Source: Candidatus Accumulibacter vicinus (GTDB lineage: Bacteria > Pseudomonadota > Gammaproteobacteria > Burkholderiales > Rhodocyclaceae). From it: 17,214 nt of DNA. The translations under genes were made by a program, and so were the position numbers. How positions within the stretch are numbered: the stretch's first letter is position 1; each line of letters begins with the position of its first letter. Where the stretch lies: NCBI GenBank assembly GCA_002425405.1, contig DIME01000062.1, positions 9,499-26,712 of the forward strand. Direction: 5' to 3'. The notes under the pieces were generated by a model. That model did no database searches. It had not been told where the DNA came from and saw only the letters and a program-made list of their open reading frames with translations. Shown here piece by piece: positions 1 to 6,373 of this stretch.

Positions 1-137
1 GCCCAGACGGCGCGGTTGCTCAACACATCCATCGGCGAAACATGCGCGAGCTGGCGGAAGAACAGCGGAAAGAATCCCCAGATGCCATAGGCGAGCAGGC
101 CACAGGCGATGCCGATCAGGTGGCGCTGGGGATTCAC
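1..137 (-). CDS. rarD: RarD-type EamA/DMT transporter, 5' part only
   Basis: Only the first 45 codons are inside the window; the rest lies beyond base 1. The N-terminus reads as a first membrane helix with the pattern GIWGFFPLFF followed by QLAHVSPMDVLSNRAVW. This matches the start of RarD proteins, which are ten-helix drug/metabolite superfamily permeases whose substrate is poorly defined. The start is GTG. An in-frame TGA, the stop of the preceding gene, lies only one codon upstream, so the protein cannot start earlier. The 3-base gap from the DUF599 gene suggests co-transcription and translational coupling. No specific role is visible. The family call is fairly secure, but the function of this copy is unknown. 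Confidence 0.72.
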   Translation of the reverse strand, partial: MNPQRHLIGIACGLLAYGIWGFFPLFFRQLAHVSPMDVLSNRAVW

Positions 138-140
138 TGT

Positions 141-836
141 TCAGCGTTGCCGACGCAGAATGCCGAGTGCTGCCGAGCGGTAGTCGCGCCGGTAGAGCAC
201 CAGCAGAATCAGCACCGCGAGAATGCTGAGCAGCAGTGGACTGAGCAGCCAGCCCGAGGCCGCGAGGCCGAAATAATAGGCACGGATACCGCGATTGAAG
301 TCGTCGCCGGCAAGATTGTTGGCACCAGCCAGGCGGCGCGCATAGCTTTCGATGTCGGCATCCCCGCGCTCGCCCAGCGGTGCCGCCCCAACCAGGATCG
401 AGAGCAGGTTGAACTGCCGCAGCGACCAGGTGAATTTGAAGTAGGCGTAGACGAAACTCGCCAGCACCAGCATCAGCTTGATCTCCAGAAGTTCCCGGTT
501 GCCCGCACCGGACAAGGCCAGGTCGCTGGTGAAGTTCAGCAGCTTGTCGGCAGCGCCAAGTGCGGCGACCAGGCCGGCGATGATATAGATGGTGGTATTG
601 GCGTAGAAAGTGACACTGTTCACCAGATTGCCGATCAGTGTCGAGTCGGTGACCCGCACCTCGCGTGCCAGCATCCGGTAAGCCCATTCCAGCCGGAATT
701 CGCGGGCACTGCTGATCAGCCCCCCGGATGCCCAGCGGCTATGCTCGGAAAACCAGCCGTAACCGGCCCAGCAGGAGAAAAAAGCGAAGAGCGCCAGCCA
801 GTCGGCAATCGCCAGATGGTGGAGTGCACCAGACAC
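141..836 (-). CDS. DUF599 family membrane protein
   Basis: A protein of 231 residues with about four hydrophobic segments: near residues 9-29, 66-95, 115-145 and 186-215. It carries family-like stretches such as ADWLALFAFF near the N-terminus, NSVTFYANTT in the middle, FTWSLRQFN and the NRGIRAYYFG stretch before the last helix. I recognise these as the uncharacterised DUF599 family of inner-membrane proteins, for which no biochemical function is established. The start is taken as GTG at 836, one base after the peroxidase stop. The Shine-Dalgarno signal is weak (AAGG abutting the start), so coupling to the upstream gene is likely and a slightly different start is possible. It sits between a lipoprotein peroxidase and a RarD transporter, probably in one transcript. 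Function is not inferred. Confidence 0.75.
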   Translation of the reverse strand: MSGALHHLAIADWLALFAFFSCWAGYGWFSEHSRWASGGLISSAREFRLEWAYRMLAREVRVTDSTLIGNLVNSVTFYANTTIYIIAGLVAALGAADKLLNFTSDLALSGAGNRELLEIKLMLVLASFVYAYFKFTWSLRQFNLLSILVGAAPLGERGDADIESYARRLAGANNLAGDDFNRGIRAYYFGLAASGWLLSPLLLSILAVLILLVLYRRDYRSAALGILRRQR

Positions 837-837
837 C

Positions 838-1842
838 TTAGGGTAACGTCGGCGGTTGGAAGTGTTCCTCGCTGGTCAGCGTATGGAGGAAGGCCACAAG
901 TTGTCGGATCTCCTGGTCGGAAAGTTTGTGGTCGACCAGCAGCGTACTCTTGTGGGCATCGGCCTTGCCGCCTGACGCCATATAACGCACCGCCTGCTCC
1001 AGATTGGCGACGCTTCCGTCGTGGAAGTAAGGGCCGGAAATGCCGACCGAACGCAACGTTGGTGTCTTGAATGCCGACCTGTCTTGCAGGTCCTTGGTCA
1101 CTGCGTAGCGGCCGGGGTCGGGATTGGCCTTGTCGGCTTCGAGGCCGATGTTATGGAACCGGTTGTCGCTGTAGAGTGGCGGCTGGTGGCAGGTGGCACA
1201 ACCCGCCTTGCCAACGAAAAGTTCATGACCGGCCTGCGCATCGGCCGAGACCGCCGTCTTGTCGCCGGCTGCATGACGGTCCCAGGGCGCCTCGCCGCTA
1301 TTGAGCGTACGCAGGAAAGCGGCCAGCGCCTTGACAATGTTGTCGGCGTCCGGCGCACTGCCGAAGACTTTCCTGAACTCGACCTGATAGCCGGGTATCG
1401 CAGCGATCACCGCAGCGGCTTTGGCCGGTTCGGCACCGATCTGTGCCTTCCAGGCGGCCGTGACCTGACCTTCGAGGGTCTTGGCACGGCCATCCCAGTA
1501 CCAGCTGGTGTAGTAGCCGGTGTTGTATACGCTGGGCGTATGGCGAGTATTCATGCCGCCACCGACCTTGCGCGACAGCGGCAGCGCGTCAGTCCAGCCG
1601 AGATGGCGGTAGTGGCAGCCCTGGCAGGCCATGCTGCCGTCGCCCGAGAGACGCGGATCGAAGAAAAGTTTCTTGCCGAGCGCCGCTTTTTCCGGCGTCG
1701 TCGGATTGTCAGGCGGATCGGGGGGGGCCGGTAAAGCTGGAGAACGAGCGTAGCCTGCGCCACCCTGCGGCAGTGCGACACAACCGATCAGTACGGCGGC
1801 GAGGGCTGCGGCGAGAAGCCGGTAACGGAATGTCGGTTTCAA
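838..1842 (-). CDS. di-heme cytochrome c peroxidase/MauG-like lipoprotein
   Basis: A protein of 334 residues from a TTG start. A lipoprotein signal is visible (hydrophobic stretch, then lipobox LIGC with Cys21), followed by a proline-rich linker (residues 33-49). Two c-type haem sites are present, CQGCH at 73-77 and CATCH at 215-219. The spacing and the motifs GKKLFFDPRLS, NTRHTPSVYN and GPYFHDGSV are those of the bacterial di-heme peroxidase/MauG superfamily. Members reduce hydrogen peroxide with electrons from cytochrome c or small copper proteins, or oxidise other substrates. It should be anchored on the periplasmic side of a membrane. The TTG start is supported by an AGGAGG eight bases upstream. 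The gene heads an apparent operon with DUF599 and rarD and is divergent from a secreted phosphoesterase. The linker-coding region holds a run of eight G (1720-1727, C on the coding strand). Whether it is a true peroxidase or a MauG-like oxidase cannot be settled here. Confidence 0.88.
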   Translation of the reverse strand: MKPTFRYRLLAAALAAVLIGCVALPQGGAGYARSPALPAPPDPPDNPTTPEKAALGKKLFFDPRLSGDGSMACQGCHYRHLGWTDALPLSRKVGGGMNTRHTPSVYNTGYYTSWYWDGRAKTLEGQVTAAWKAQIGAEPAKAAAVIAAIPGYQVEFRKVFGSAPDADNIVKALAAFLRTLNSGEAPWDRHAAGDKTAVSADAQAGHELFVGKAGCATCHQPPLYSDNRFHNIGLEADKANPDPGRYAVTKDLQDRSAFKTPTLRSVGISGPYFHDGSVANLEQAVRYMASGGKADAHKSTLLVDHKLSDQEIRQLVAFLHTLTSEEHFQPPTLP

Positions 1843-1850
1843 TCTTGTCT

Positions 1851-1856
1851 CCTCCT
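1851..1856 (-). promoter_or_regulatory. Shine-Dalgarno AGGAGG that selects a TTG start
   Basis: On the minus strand AGGAGG is followed by eight bases and then TTG (1842-1840). No ATG or GTG at comparable spacing precedes the signal peptide, so this site decides the start of the peroxidase gene. Confidence 0.7.
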
Positions 1857-1874
1857 GGGTTGGTCACGGCAAAT

Positions 1875-1904
1875 AGGGTAACACTGCCGAAACCCGCAGT
1901 GCAA
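1875..1904 (-). promoter_or_regulatory. candidate promoter of the peroxidase operon
   Basis: Read on the minus strand: TTGCAC (1904-1899), an 18-base spacer, then TACCCT (1880-1875), about 32 bases before the TTG start. The -10 match is modest. The -35 box abuts the palindrome at 1905-1928, which would suit control by a repressor or activator. This is pattern matching only. Confidence 0.3.
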
Positions 1905-1928
1905 AGTGCGATCATTTTTGATAGCACT
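1905..1928. repeat. near-perfect palindrome, candidate operator
   Basis: AGTGCGATCA, four T, then TGATAGCACT: two 10-base arms with one mismatch. It lies in the 150-bp divergent region between the peroxidase and the phosphoesterase and abuts the candidate -35 box of the peroxidase. It is not followed by a run of T suited to a terminator and no transcript should end here, so an operator is the likelier reading. The cognate regulator is not in the window. Confidence 0.5.
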
Positions 1929-1932
1929 CGCA

Positions 1933-1962
1933 TTCTTGAGGCGGCAGCCATTGATCTATAGA
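1933..1962 (+). promoter_or_regulatory. candidate promoter of the phosphoesterase gene
   Basis: TTCTTG (1933-1938), an 18-base spacer and TATAGA (1957-1962), ending about 30 bases before the ATG at 1993. The -10 box is good and the -35 box weak. This is pattern matching only. Confidence 0.35.
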
Positions 1963-1992
1963 CTCGTCGACCTGTCCTCACGAGAACCCCTG

Positions 1993-2892
1993 ATGCCTAC
2001 CCTGACCAGATTCACCCTTGCCCTCTTTTTGTTCTCCTTGTTCACCAACAGCCACGCTACTGATGCTGCAACGGCCAAGGAAGCAGGCAAAATAAAGCCA
2101 GGTACGGATGCCACCGCCGCCAAGCCGCTAGTGCCTCGTTTCGATCACGTAGTGATCGTGATCATGGAAAACGAAGACCAGGAACAGATCATCGGCAATG
2201 CCAATGCCCCGTACATCAATCACCTGGCGCAAGCCGGTGCCAATTTCACCGATGCCCACGCCCTTACCCATCCCAGCCAGCCAAACTACCTGGCGCTGTT
2301 TTCCGGCTCCACCCAGGATGTGACTGACAATAGCTGCCCCCTGACGTTTAGGAAAAAAGCTAATCTGGCGAGCCAGTTGGTCGCCGCCAAACTGACCTTC
2401 AGCGGCTTTTCGGAAGATCTACCGACAGCCGGATATACTGGCTGCAAAGCCGGCAAGTATCGGCGCAAGCATAATCCATGGGTGAATTTCGATAACGTGG
2501 ATGCCAGCAGCAATCAGCCGTTTACTGCCTTCCCGGGCACGGATTTTGCCGCCTTGCCAACGGTTTCAATTGTCGTCCCGAACTTGTGCAACGACCACCA
2601 TGATTGCCCGATCCAGACCGGCGATGCGTGGCTGAAGGCCAGGTTCGATGATTATGTACAATGGGCCAGGACGCATAACAGCCTGTTCATCCTGACATGG
2701 GATGAAGACGCGTCACGGAAGGACAATCACATTCCAACGGTCATGGCAGGAGCGACAGTGAAGCCTGGAAATTACCGCACCACCATCAACCATTACCATG
2801 TCTTGCGCACCCTGCAGGCAATGTTCGGGCTGGCACCGATCGAAAATACCGCCGCCGTGGCGCCGATCACCAACATCTGGACGACCAAGTGA
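1993..2892 (+). CDS. secreted phosphoesterase (acid phosphatase/phospholipase C-like)
   Basis: A protein of 299 residues with a Sec signal peptide (charged start, hydrophobic core 7-18, cleavage likely after NSHA at residue 22), so it is exported. The body belongs to the phosphoesterase family of acid phosphatases and bacterial phospholipases C (PF04185-like). Visible motifs are HVVIVIMEN with metal-ligand E59-N60, HPSQPNY at 93-99, VPNLCNDHHDC near 195-205, ILTWDED at 233-239 and NHYHVLRT near 266. These are the usual metal and phosphate site elements. An in-frame start at 1906 exists, but the ATG at 1993 places the signal peptide at the N-terminus. The Shine-Dalgarno signal is weak. The substrate (phosphomonoester, phospholipid or other) is not predictable from sequence. 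It stands alone and is convergent with the hydratase gene downstream. Confidence 0.83.
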   Translation: MPTLTRFTLALFLFSLFTNSHATDAATAKEAGKIKPGTDATAAKPLVPRFDHVVIVIMENEDQEQIIGNANAPYINHLAQAGANFTDAHALTHPSQPNYLALFSGSTQDVTDNSCPLTFRKKANLASQLVAAKLTFSGFSEDLPTAGYTGCKAGKYRRKHNPWVNFDNVDASSNQPFTAFPGTDFAALPTVSIVVPNLCNDHHDCPIQTGDAWLKARFDDYVQWARTHNSLFILTWDEDASRKDNHIPTVMAGATVKPGNYRTTINHYHVLRTLQAMFGLAPIENTAAVAPITNIWTTK

Positions 2893-2905
2893 GCACGGCG
2901 GCGGT
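2848..2905. terminator. 12-bp perfect inverted repeat at a convergent gene end
   Basis: The arms ACCGCCGCCGTG (2848-2859) and CACGGCGGCGGT (2894-2905) are perfectly complementary and enclose 34 bases that contain the phosphoesterase stop codon. The hydratase gene on the other strand ends at 2916, so the structure sits at the junction of two converging transcripts. There is no T-run on either side, so it is not a classic intrinsic terminator. It may be a 3'-end stabilising or bidirectional stop structure. Confidence 0.4.
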
Positions 2906-2915
2906 GTAGGACTGA

Positions 2916-3365
2916 CTACTTGCCGGCGGCTTCTCGCTTCTGGCGGGAGGTCGCCATCAGCGTCGCTTCGCCATCGATGACCACCTTGTCACCCACGGTG
3001 CACACGGTATCGACGACCACCCGCGACTTCTCGGTGATGACCTCCTTGACCGTCACCTTGGCATGGACCGTTTCACCCGGACGCACCGGCGCGCGGAAGC
3101 GCAGGGACTGGCTCATGTAAATCGTGCCAGGCCCGGGTAAACGATTGCCCAGCACCGCTGAAATCAGGCTCGCGGACAACATCCCGTGTGCGATGCGGCC
3201 GCCAAACATCGTGGTTTTCGCAAAATCTTCATCCATGTGCACCGCATTGACGTCGGTCGATACTCCGGCAAATAAAACGAGGTCTGCATCGGTAATGGTC
3301 TTGGCGATTTCTGCGCTCATGCCGACAGACAAATCTTCAATATCGTAACCATTCTGGGGATTCAT
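2916..3365 (-). CDS. phaJ: (R)-specific enoyl-CoA hydratase, MaoC/PhaJ family (CroR-like)
   Basis: A single hot-dog protein of 149 residues. The hydratase-2 active-site pattern is clear: D38-V-N-A-V-H43, equivalent to the Asp-His pair of PhaJ, followed by MFGGRIAHGML and the IYMSQSLRFRAPV strand. It should interconvert (R)-3-hydroxyacyl-CoA and trans-2-enoyl-CoA. Beside ccr, the natural substrate pair is (R)-3-hydroxybutyryl-CoA and crotonyl-CoA, the step called CroR in EMC organisms, which links the polyhydroxybutyrate pool to Ccr. A role in supplying PHA monomers is the alternative. The start is ATG with AAAGGA five bases upstream. A 162-bp gap separates it from the reductase gene upstream, so it may have its own promoter. 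The family call is firm and the physiological direction is inferred. Confidence 0.87.
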   Translation of the reverse strand: MNPQNGYDIEDLSVGMSAEIAKTITDADLVLFAGVSTDVNAVHMDEDFAKTTMFGGRIAHGMLSASLISAVLGNRLPGPGTIYMSQSLRFRAPVRPGETVHAKVTVKEVITEKSRVVVDTVCTVGDKVVIDGEATLMATSRQKREAAGK

Positions 3366-3389
3366 GAAAGTCCTTTCTCGTGATTATCA

Positions 3390-3440
3390 GCGCGGAGATG
3401 GCCGCGCCCATTAAATACGGCGCTCGCCCTTGCCAGCGCC
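3390..3440 (-). promoter_or_regulatory. leader of the hydratase gene with two small hairpins and an AT-rich box
   Basis: Two 6-bp inverted repeats flank TATTTAAT (3417-3410 on the minus strand). The upstream one is GGCGCT with AGCGCC (3419-3440) and the downstream one is GCGCGG with CCGCGC (3390-3407). The AT-rich box could be a -10 element, but no good -35 is seen. Read as a possible promoter and leader for the (R)-hydratase gene. Confidence 0.25.
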
Positions 3441-3527
3441 AGTCGATTTTCTTGAGGTTTCCGGATGCCTTGAAGCTGGTCCATCGCAAGGACAGGCATG
3501 ACCACCGGATGACGACAAGTATATATC

Positions 3528-4505
3528 CTAAGCCATCATAATGACGATTTTGCCCGTAGATTTGCGCGTCACCACTTGATTGAGCGCTTCAACTGCTTGA
3601 GCCAGTGGGTAGGTCGCCGAAACATGCGGCTTGATCGCGCCCTCCAGATACCATTGCATCAGGGTCTGGAAACTCTCGGTCATCACCTGCGGATTCAATT
3701 CCGCATAAGCTGGCCAGTTGACGCCAATCACGTCCACATTCTTGACCAGCAGATGATTGGCGGGAATCTGCGGTACGGCGCCACCCGCAAAACCGATGAT
3801 CAGGATGCGCCCTTCAAAGGCGATGCTGCGTAGCGAAGCGTTGAATAACTCACCGCCAACCGGGTCGTAGACCACGTCGGCACCGCGGCCGTCGGTGAAT
3901 TCCCTGATCCGCGTCCGCAGGTCCTCGTGGCTGGAATCAAGCAGATGATCTGCGCCGTGATCGCGGGCCACCTGCAGCTTTGCCGGGCCGTTGGCCGTGG
4001 CGATCACCGTCGCCCCCAATTGCTTGCCAATGGCGACGGCGGTCAACCCGACCCCGCCGGATGCGCCGTGCACGACCAGCGTCTCCCCGATCCGCAAGCG
4101 TGCCCGATGCCACAAGGCCAGATGCGAGGTACCGAAGACCACGGGAAAAGCCGCGCCGTGTTCCCAGGACATCGCCGCCGGCATCGGTACACAGCGCTCG
4201 ATGTCCGCAATGACCTGTTCGGCATAGCCACCATACGGCGTGATGGCGATCACCCGAGCCCCGATGGCGATTCCGCCAACGCCGGCGCCCAATTCCATCA
4301 CCTCGCCGGAAACTTCAAAGCCGGGAGTGAAGGGGGGGGCTGGCTGCTTCTGGTATTGGCCACGGGTGATCAGGCTATCAGCGAAGTTGACCCCACAGGC
4401 ACGGACACGGACTCGCACCTGGCCGGGTCCGGGGCGTGGTTCCGGAACCTCATCCAGCCGCAACGCGGCCGGACCGGTGAGTTCATGGCAGACGATGGCT
4501 TGCAT
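3528..4505 (-). CDS. NADPH:quinone oxidoreductase-like MDR-family reductase
   Basis: A protein of 325 residues of the medium-chain dehydrogenase/reductase superfamily, zinc-free quinone oxidoreductase branch. It has an N-terminal GroES-like half with GPGQVRVRV and GVNFADSLITRGQY (residues 26-51), the HGASGGVGL dinucleotide-binding loop at 146-154, and the conserved end GKIVI. It probably uses NADPH to reduce a quinone or an activated double bond, possibly an enoyl-CoA. The start is taken at ATG 4505 because MQAIV is where the family begins. The frame stays open into ccr, but that extension has no family resemblance. GGAG lies 11 bases upstream. It lies 113 bp after ccr on the same strand, so it may be transcribed with the EMC operon. 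No EMC step requires it in the known scheme. Eight consecutive C on the coding strand (4332-4339) encode part of a proline stretch. Confidence 0.82.
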   Translation of the reverse strand: MQAIVCHELTGPAALRLDEVPEPRPGPGQVRVRVRACGVNFADSLITRGQYQKQPAPPFTPGFEVSGEVMELGAGVGGIAIGARVIAITPYGGYAEQVIADIERCVPMPAAMSWEHGAAFPVVFGTSHLALWHRARLRIGETLVVHGASGGVGLTAVAIGKQLGATVIATANGPAKLQVARDHGADHLLDSSHEDLRTRIREFTDGRGADVVYDPVGGELFNASLRSIAFEGRILIIGFAGGAVPQIPANHLLVKNVDVIGVNWPAYAELNPQVMTESFQTLMQWYLEGAIKPHVSATYPLAQAVEALNQVVTRKSTGKIVIMMA

Positions 4506-4562
4506 GGCGAAATCATCTCCATCGTGTAAAACCCCGAGGAATGAAAAGGGAGTTTTGCATTT

Positions 4563-4586
4563 CCCCCTCCCTGGAGAAGAAGGGGG
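4563..4586 (-). repeat. small hairpin in the ccr-reductase gap
   Basis: On the minus strand CCCCCTTC, an 8-base loop and GGAGGGGG form an 8-bp stem with one G-U pair. It lies in the 113-bp spacer after ccr. No T-run follows, so termination is uncertain; it could attenuate transcription, protect an mRNA end or be a short dispersed repeat. Confidence 0.3.
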
Positions 4587-4618
4587 CTGGGAAACGCCAG
4601 GATTTGACCGAGCGCTGC

Positions 4619-6373
4619 TTACTCGCCGATGATCTTGCGCACCACGTCGGTCATCGAAAGCACGCCGACCGGCTGATCCTTCTCGGTCACCACCAGGCGA
4701 TGCATGCGCCGGGCCGTCAGCAGGCTGACCGCATCGCTCAACAGCATGTCCGCGTCGCAGGTCGCGCAACCTGGGGTCATGACCTCCCTGGCCAGCATCG
4801 CGCGCGCCTGATCCGGTGTCCGGCCCTGCCGCGCCAGCACCATATCGGTTTGCGATACGACGCCGACGGCCATGCCCTGCTCATCCATCACCACCACCGC
4901 ATGAATTTCCTTGTCCACCATGATCTTGGCGACGGTGCCGACGGTATCGTCCGGCGTACAGGAGATGATGCCACGATGCATCAGATCGCGAACCTTGCTG
5001 CCATCGTCGGCAATGGTCAGCGCTTCGCCCTCGGCGATGCTCGGCAGCGGTACGGACATCGGATAAGGCGCCGGTGTGGTATGGACATCCCCCTTGGGCA
5101 GCATCGGGTGCACCATCGCCACGGGCGGCTTGCCACTGGCGCCCTGACCGAACTCGGTGGCGCCGACCAGTACCGACATGTTGCCGTGTGGATGTTTGTT
5201 GTCGTGCATCAACTGATGGGCGATCGGTAACTCTTCGTAGGTGAAGGCACGCGACATGCAGGGATCGAGCTGGCCACGCAGCGCCAGTTCATTCATCTGG
5301 TTGGACTGCTCGGTATTGGCGAAATGCGAGCCCTGCAGGCGCTTCTGCCGCATCCACAGATAGCGCAGATCAACGGTCGCGTTATAGCCGGTGGTGCCGG
5401 CGCAGACGACCACCATGCCACCGGTCTCGCAAACGAAGATCGACGTCGGGATGGTGGTTTCGCCGGGATGCTCGAAGACGATGTTCGGCGCCCGCTTCTC
5501 GCCCAGTACTTCCCAAATCTTCGCGCCGAAGGAGCGCACGCCCTTCAGCCACTTGGCATAGCCGGCGTTGTCCTTCCAGTGCGGGAGCATTCCCCAGTGA
5601 TCGAAGTCATTGCGATTGATGCAGCCTTTGGCGCCCAGTTTCATGCAATAGTCGAACTTGTCCTCGCCTGAAACCATGGCTACCGACGTTGCACCGACCG
5701 CCTTGGCAATCTGGATCGCCATCGATCCGAGGCCGCCGGCACCGCCCCAGATCAGCACGACATCGCCCTTCTTGATCGAGCTGGCACCCCAGCCATGCAG
5801 CATCCGCCAGGCGGTGGCCGCGACCAGCGTATACGCCGCCGACTCTTCCCAGTTCATGTGCTTGGGCTTGGGCATGCACTGCTGGGCCTGCACCCGGGTG
5901 AACTGGGCAAAACTGCCATAATTGGTTTCGTAACCCCAGATCTTGAAGGTCGGCGAGTACATCGGATCGCCGCCTTTCTTGACCCACTCGCAATTGCGGC
6001 TGTACTGGCCGCAATGCATCACCACTTCGTCACCCACCTTGACGTTGGTGACGTCCTTGCCGACCTTGTAGACGATTCCGGACGCATCGCTACCGCCAAT
6101 ATGGAAGTCTTCGGGTTCACCACCCTTGTTGCGGGCAGCAATGACATTGACCGGAATGCCGAGTCCGGCCCAGACGTTGTTGTAGTTGATGCCGGCAGCC
6201 ATCACATACACCAACACTTCGTCATCGGCGATCGACGGGGTATTGACCACTTCCTTCTGAAACGCTTCGGTGGGCTTGCCAAAACGTTCCGGGCGGATCA
6301 GCCAGGCGTGCATTTTCTCCGGAACTTCGCCCAAGGGCGGCTTTTCACCTAATTCATACAATGATTTGCTCAT
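4619..6373 (-). CDS. ccr: crotonyl-CoA carboxylase/reductase with C-terminal CBS pair
   Basis: The signature enzyme of the EMC pathway: NADPH-dependent reductive carboxylation of crotonyl-CoA to (2S)-ethylmalonyl-CoA. Residues 1 to about 430 are a complete Ccr of the MDR superfamily. NYNNVWAGLG (63-72) lies in the substrate/CO2 region, WGGAGGLGS (209-217) is the NADPH loop, and GSHFAN (348-353) contains the His that I take to be the CO2-binding one of characterised Ccr. Unlike usual Ccr proteins of about 430-450 residues, this one has 584. After a proline-rich linker (about 415-455) come two CBS domains (about 460-515 and 528-583), ending GVLSMTDVV. CBS pairs bind adenine nucleotides or SAM and usually regulate the attached enzyme. 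The ATG at 6373 has AAAGGAG seven bases upstream; a TTG one codon earlier is less likely. The start lies inside the end of meaB (20-bp overlap). Confidence 0.95.
   Translation of the reverse strand: MSKSLYELGEKPPLGEVPEKMHAWLIRPERFGKPTEAFQKEVVNTPSIADDEVLVYVMAAGINYNNVWAGLGIPVNVIAARNKGGEPEDFHIGGSDASGIVYKVGKDVTNVKVGDEVVMHCGQYSRNCEWVKKGGDPMYSPTFKIWGYETNYGSFAQFTRVQAQQCMPKPKHMNWEESAAYTLVAATAWRMLHGWGASSIKKGDVVLIWGGAGGLGSMAIQIAKAVGATSVAMVSGEDKFDYCMKLGAKGCINRNDFDHWGMLPHWKDNAGYAKWLKGVRSFGAKIWEVLGEKRAPNIVFEHPGETTIPTSIFVCETGGMVVVCAGTTGYNATVDLRYLWMRQKRLQGSHFANTEQSNQMNELALRGQLDPCMSRAFTYEELPIAHQLMHDNKHPHGNMSVLVGATEFGQGASGKPPVAMVHPMLPKGDVHTTPAPYPMSVPLPSIAEGEALTIADDGSKVRDLMHRGIISCTPDDTVGTVAKIMVDKEIHAVVVMDEQGMAVGVVSQTDMVLARQGRTPDQARAMLAREVMTPGCATCDADMLLSDAVSLLTARRMHRLVVTEKDQPVGVLSMTDVVRKIIGE

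Noticed and set aside
42..1070. Open frame of 342 codons on the plus strand across rarD, DUF599 and the peroxidase end
   Set aside because: It spans three minus-strand genes and translates to a compositionally odd, unrecognisable product.
1906..1992. Earlier in-frame start of the phosphoesterase
   Set aside because: It would bury the signal peptide behind 29 residues and overlap the palindrome and candidate promoter; the ATG at 1993 gives a normal export signal.
4506..4769. Upstream in-frame extension of the MDR reductase into ccr
   Set aside because: The extra 88 residues overlap the CBS-coding end of ccr and have no MDR similarity; the family begins at the ATG at 4505, which has a GGAG upstream.
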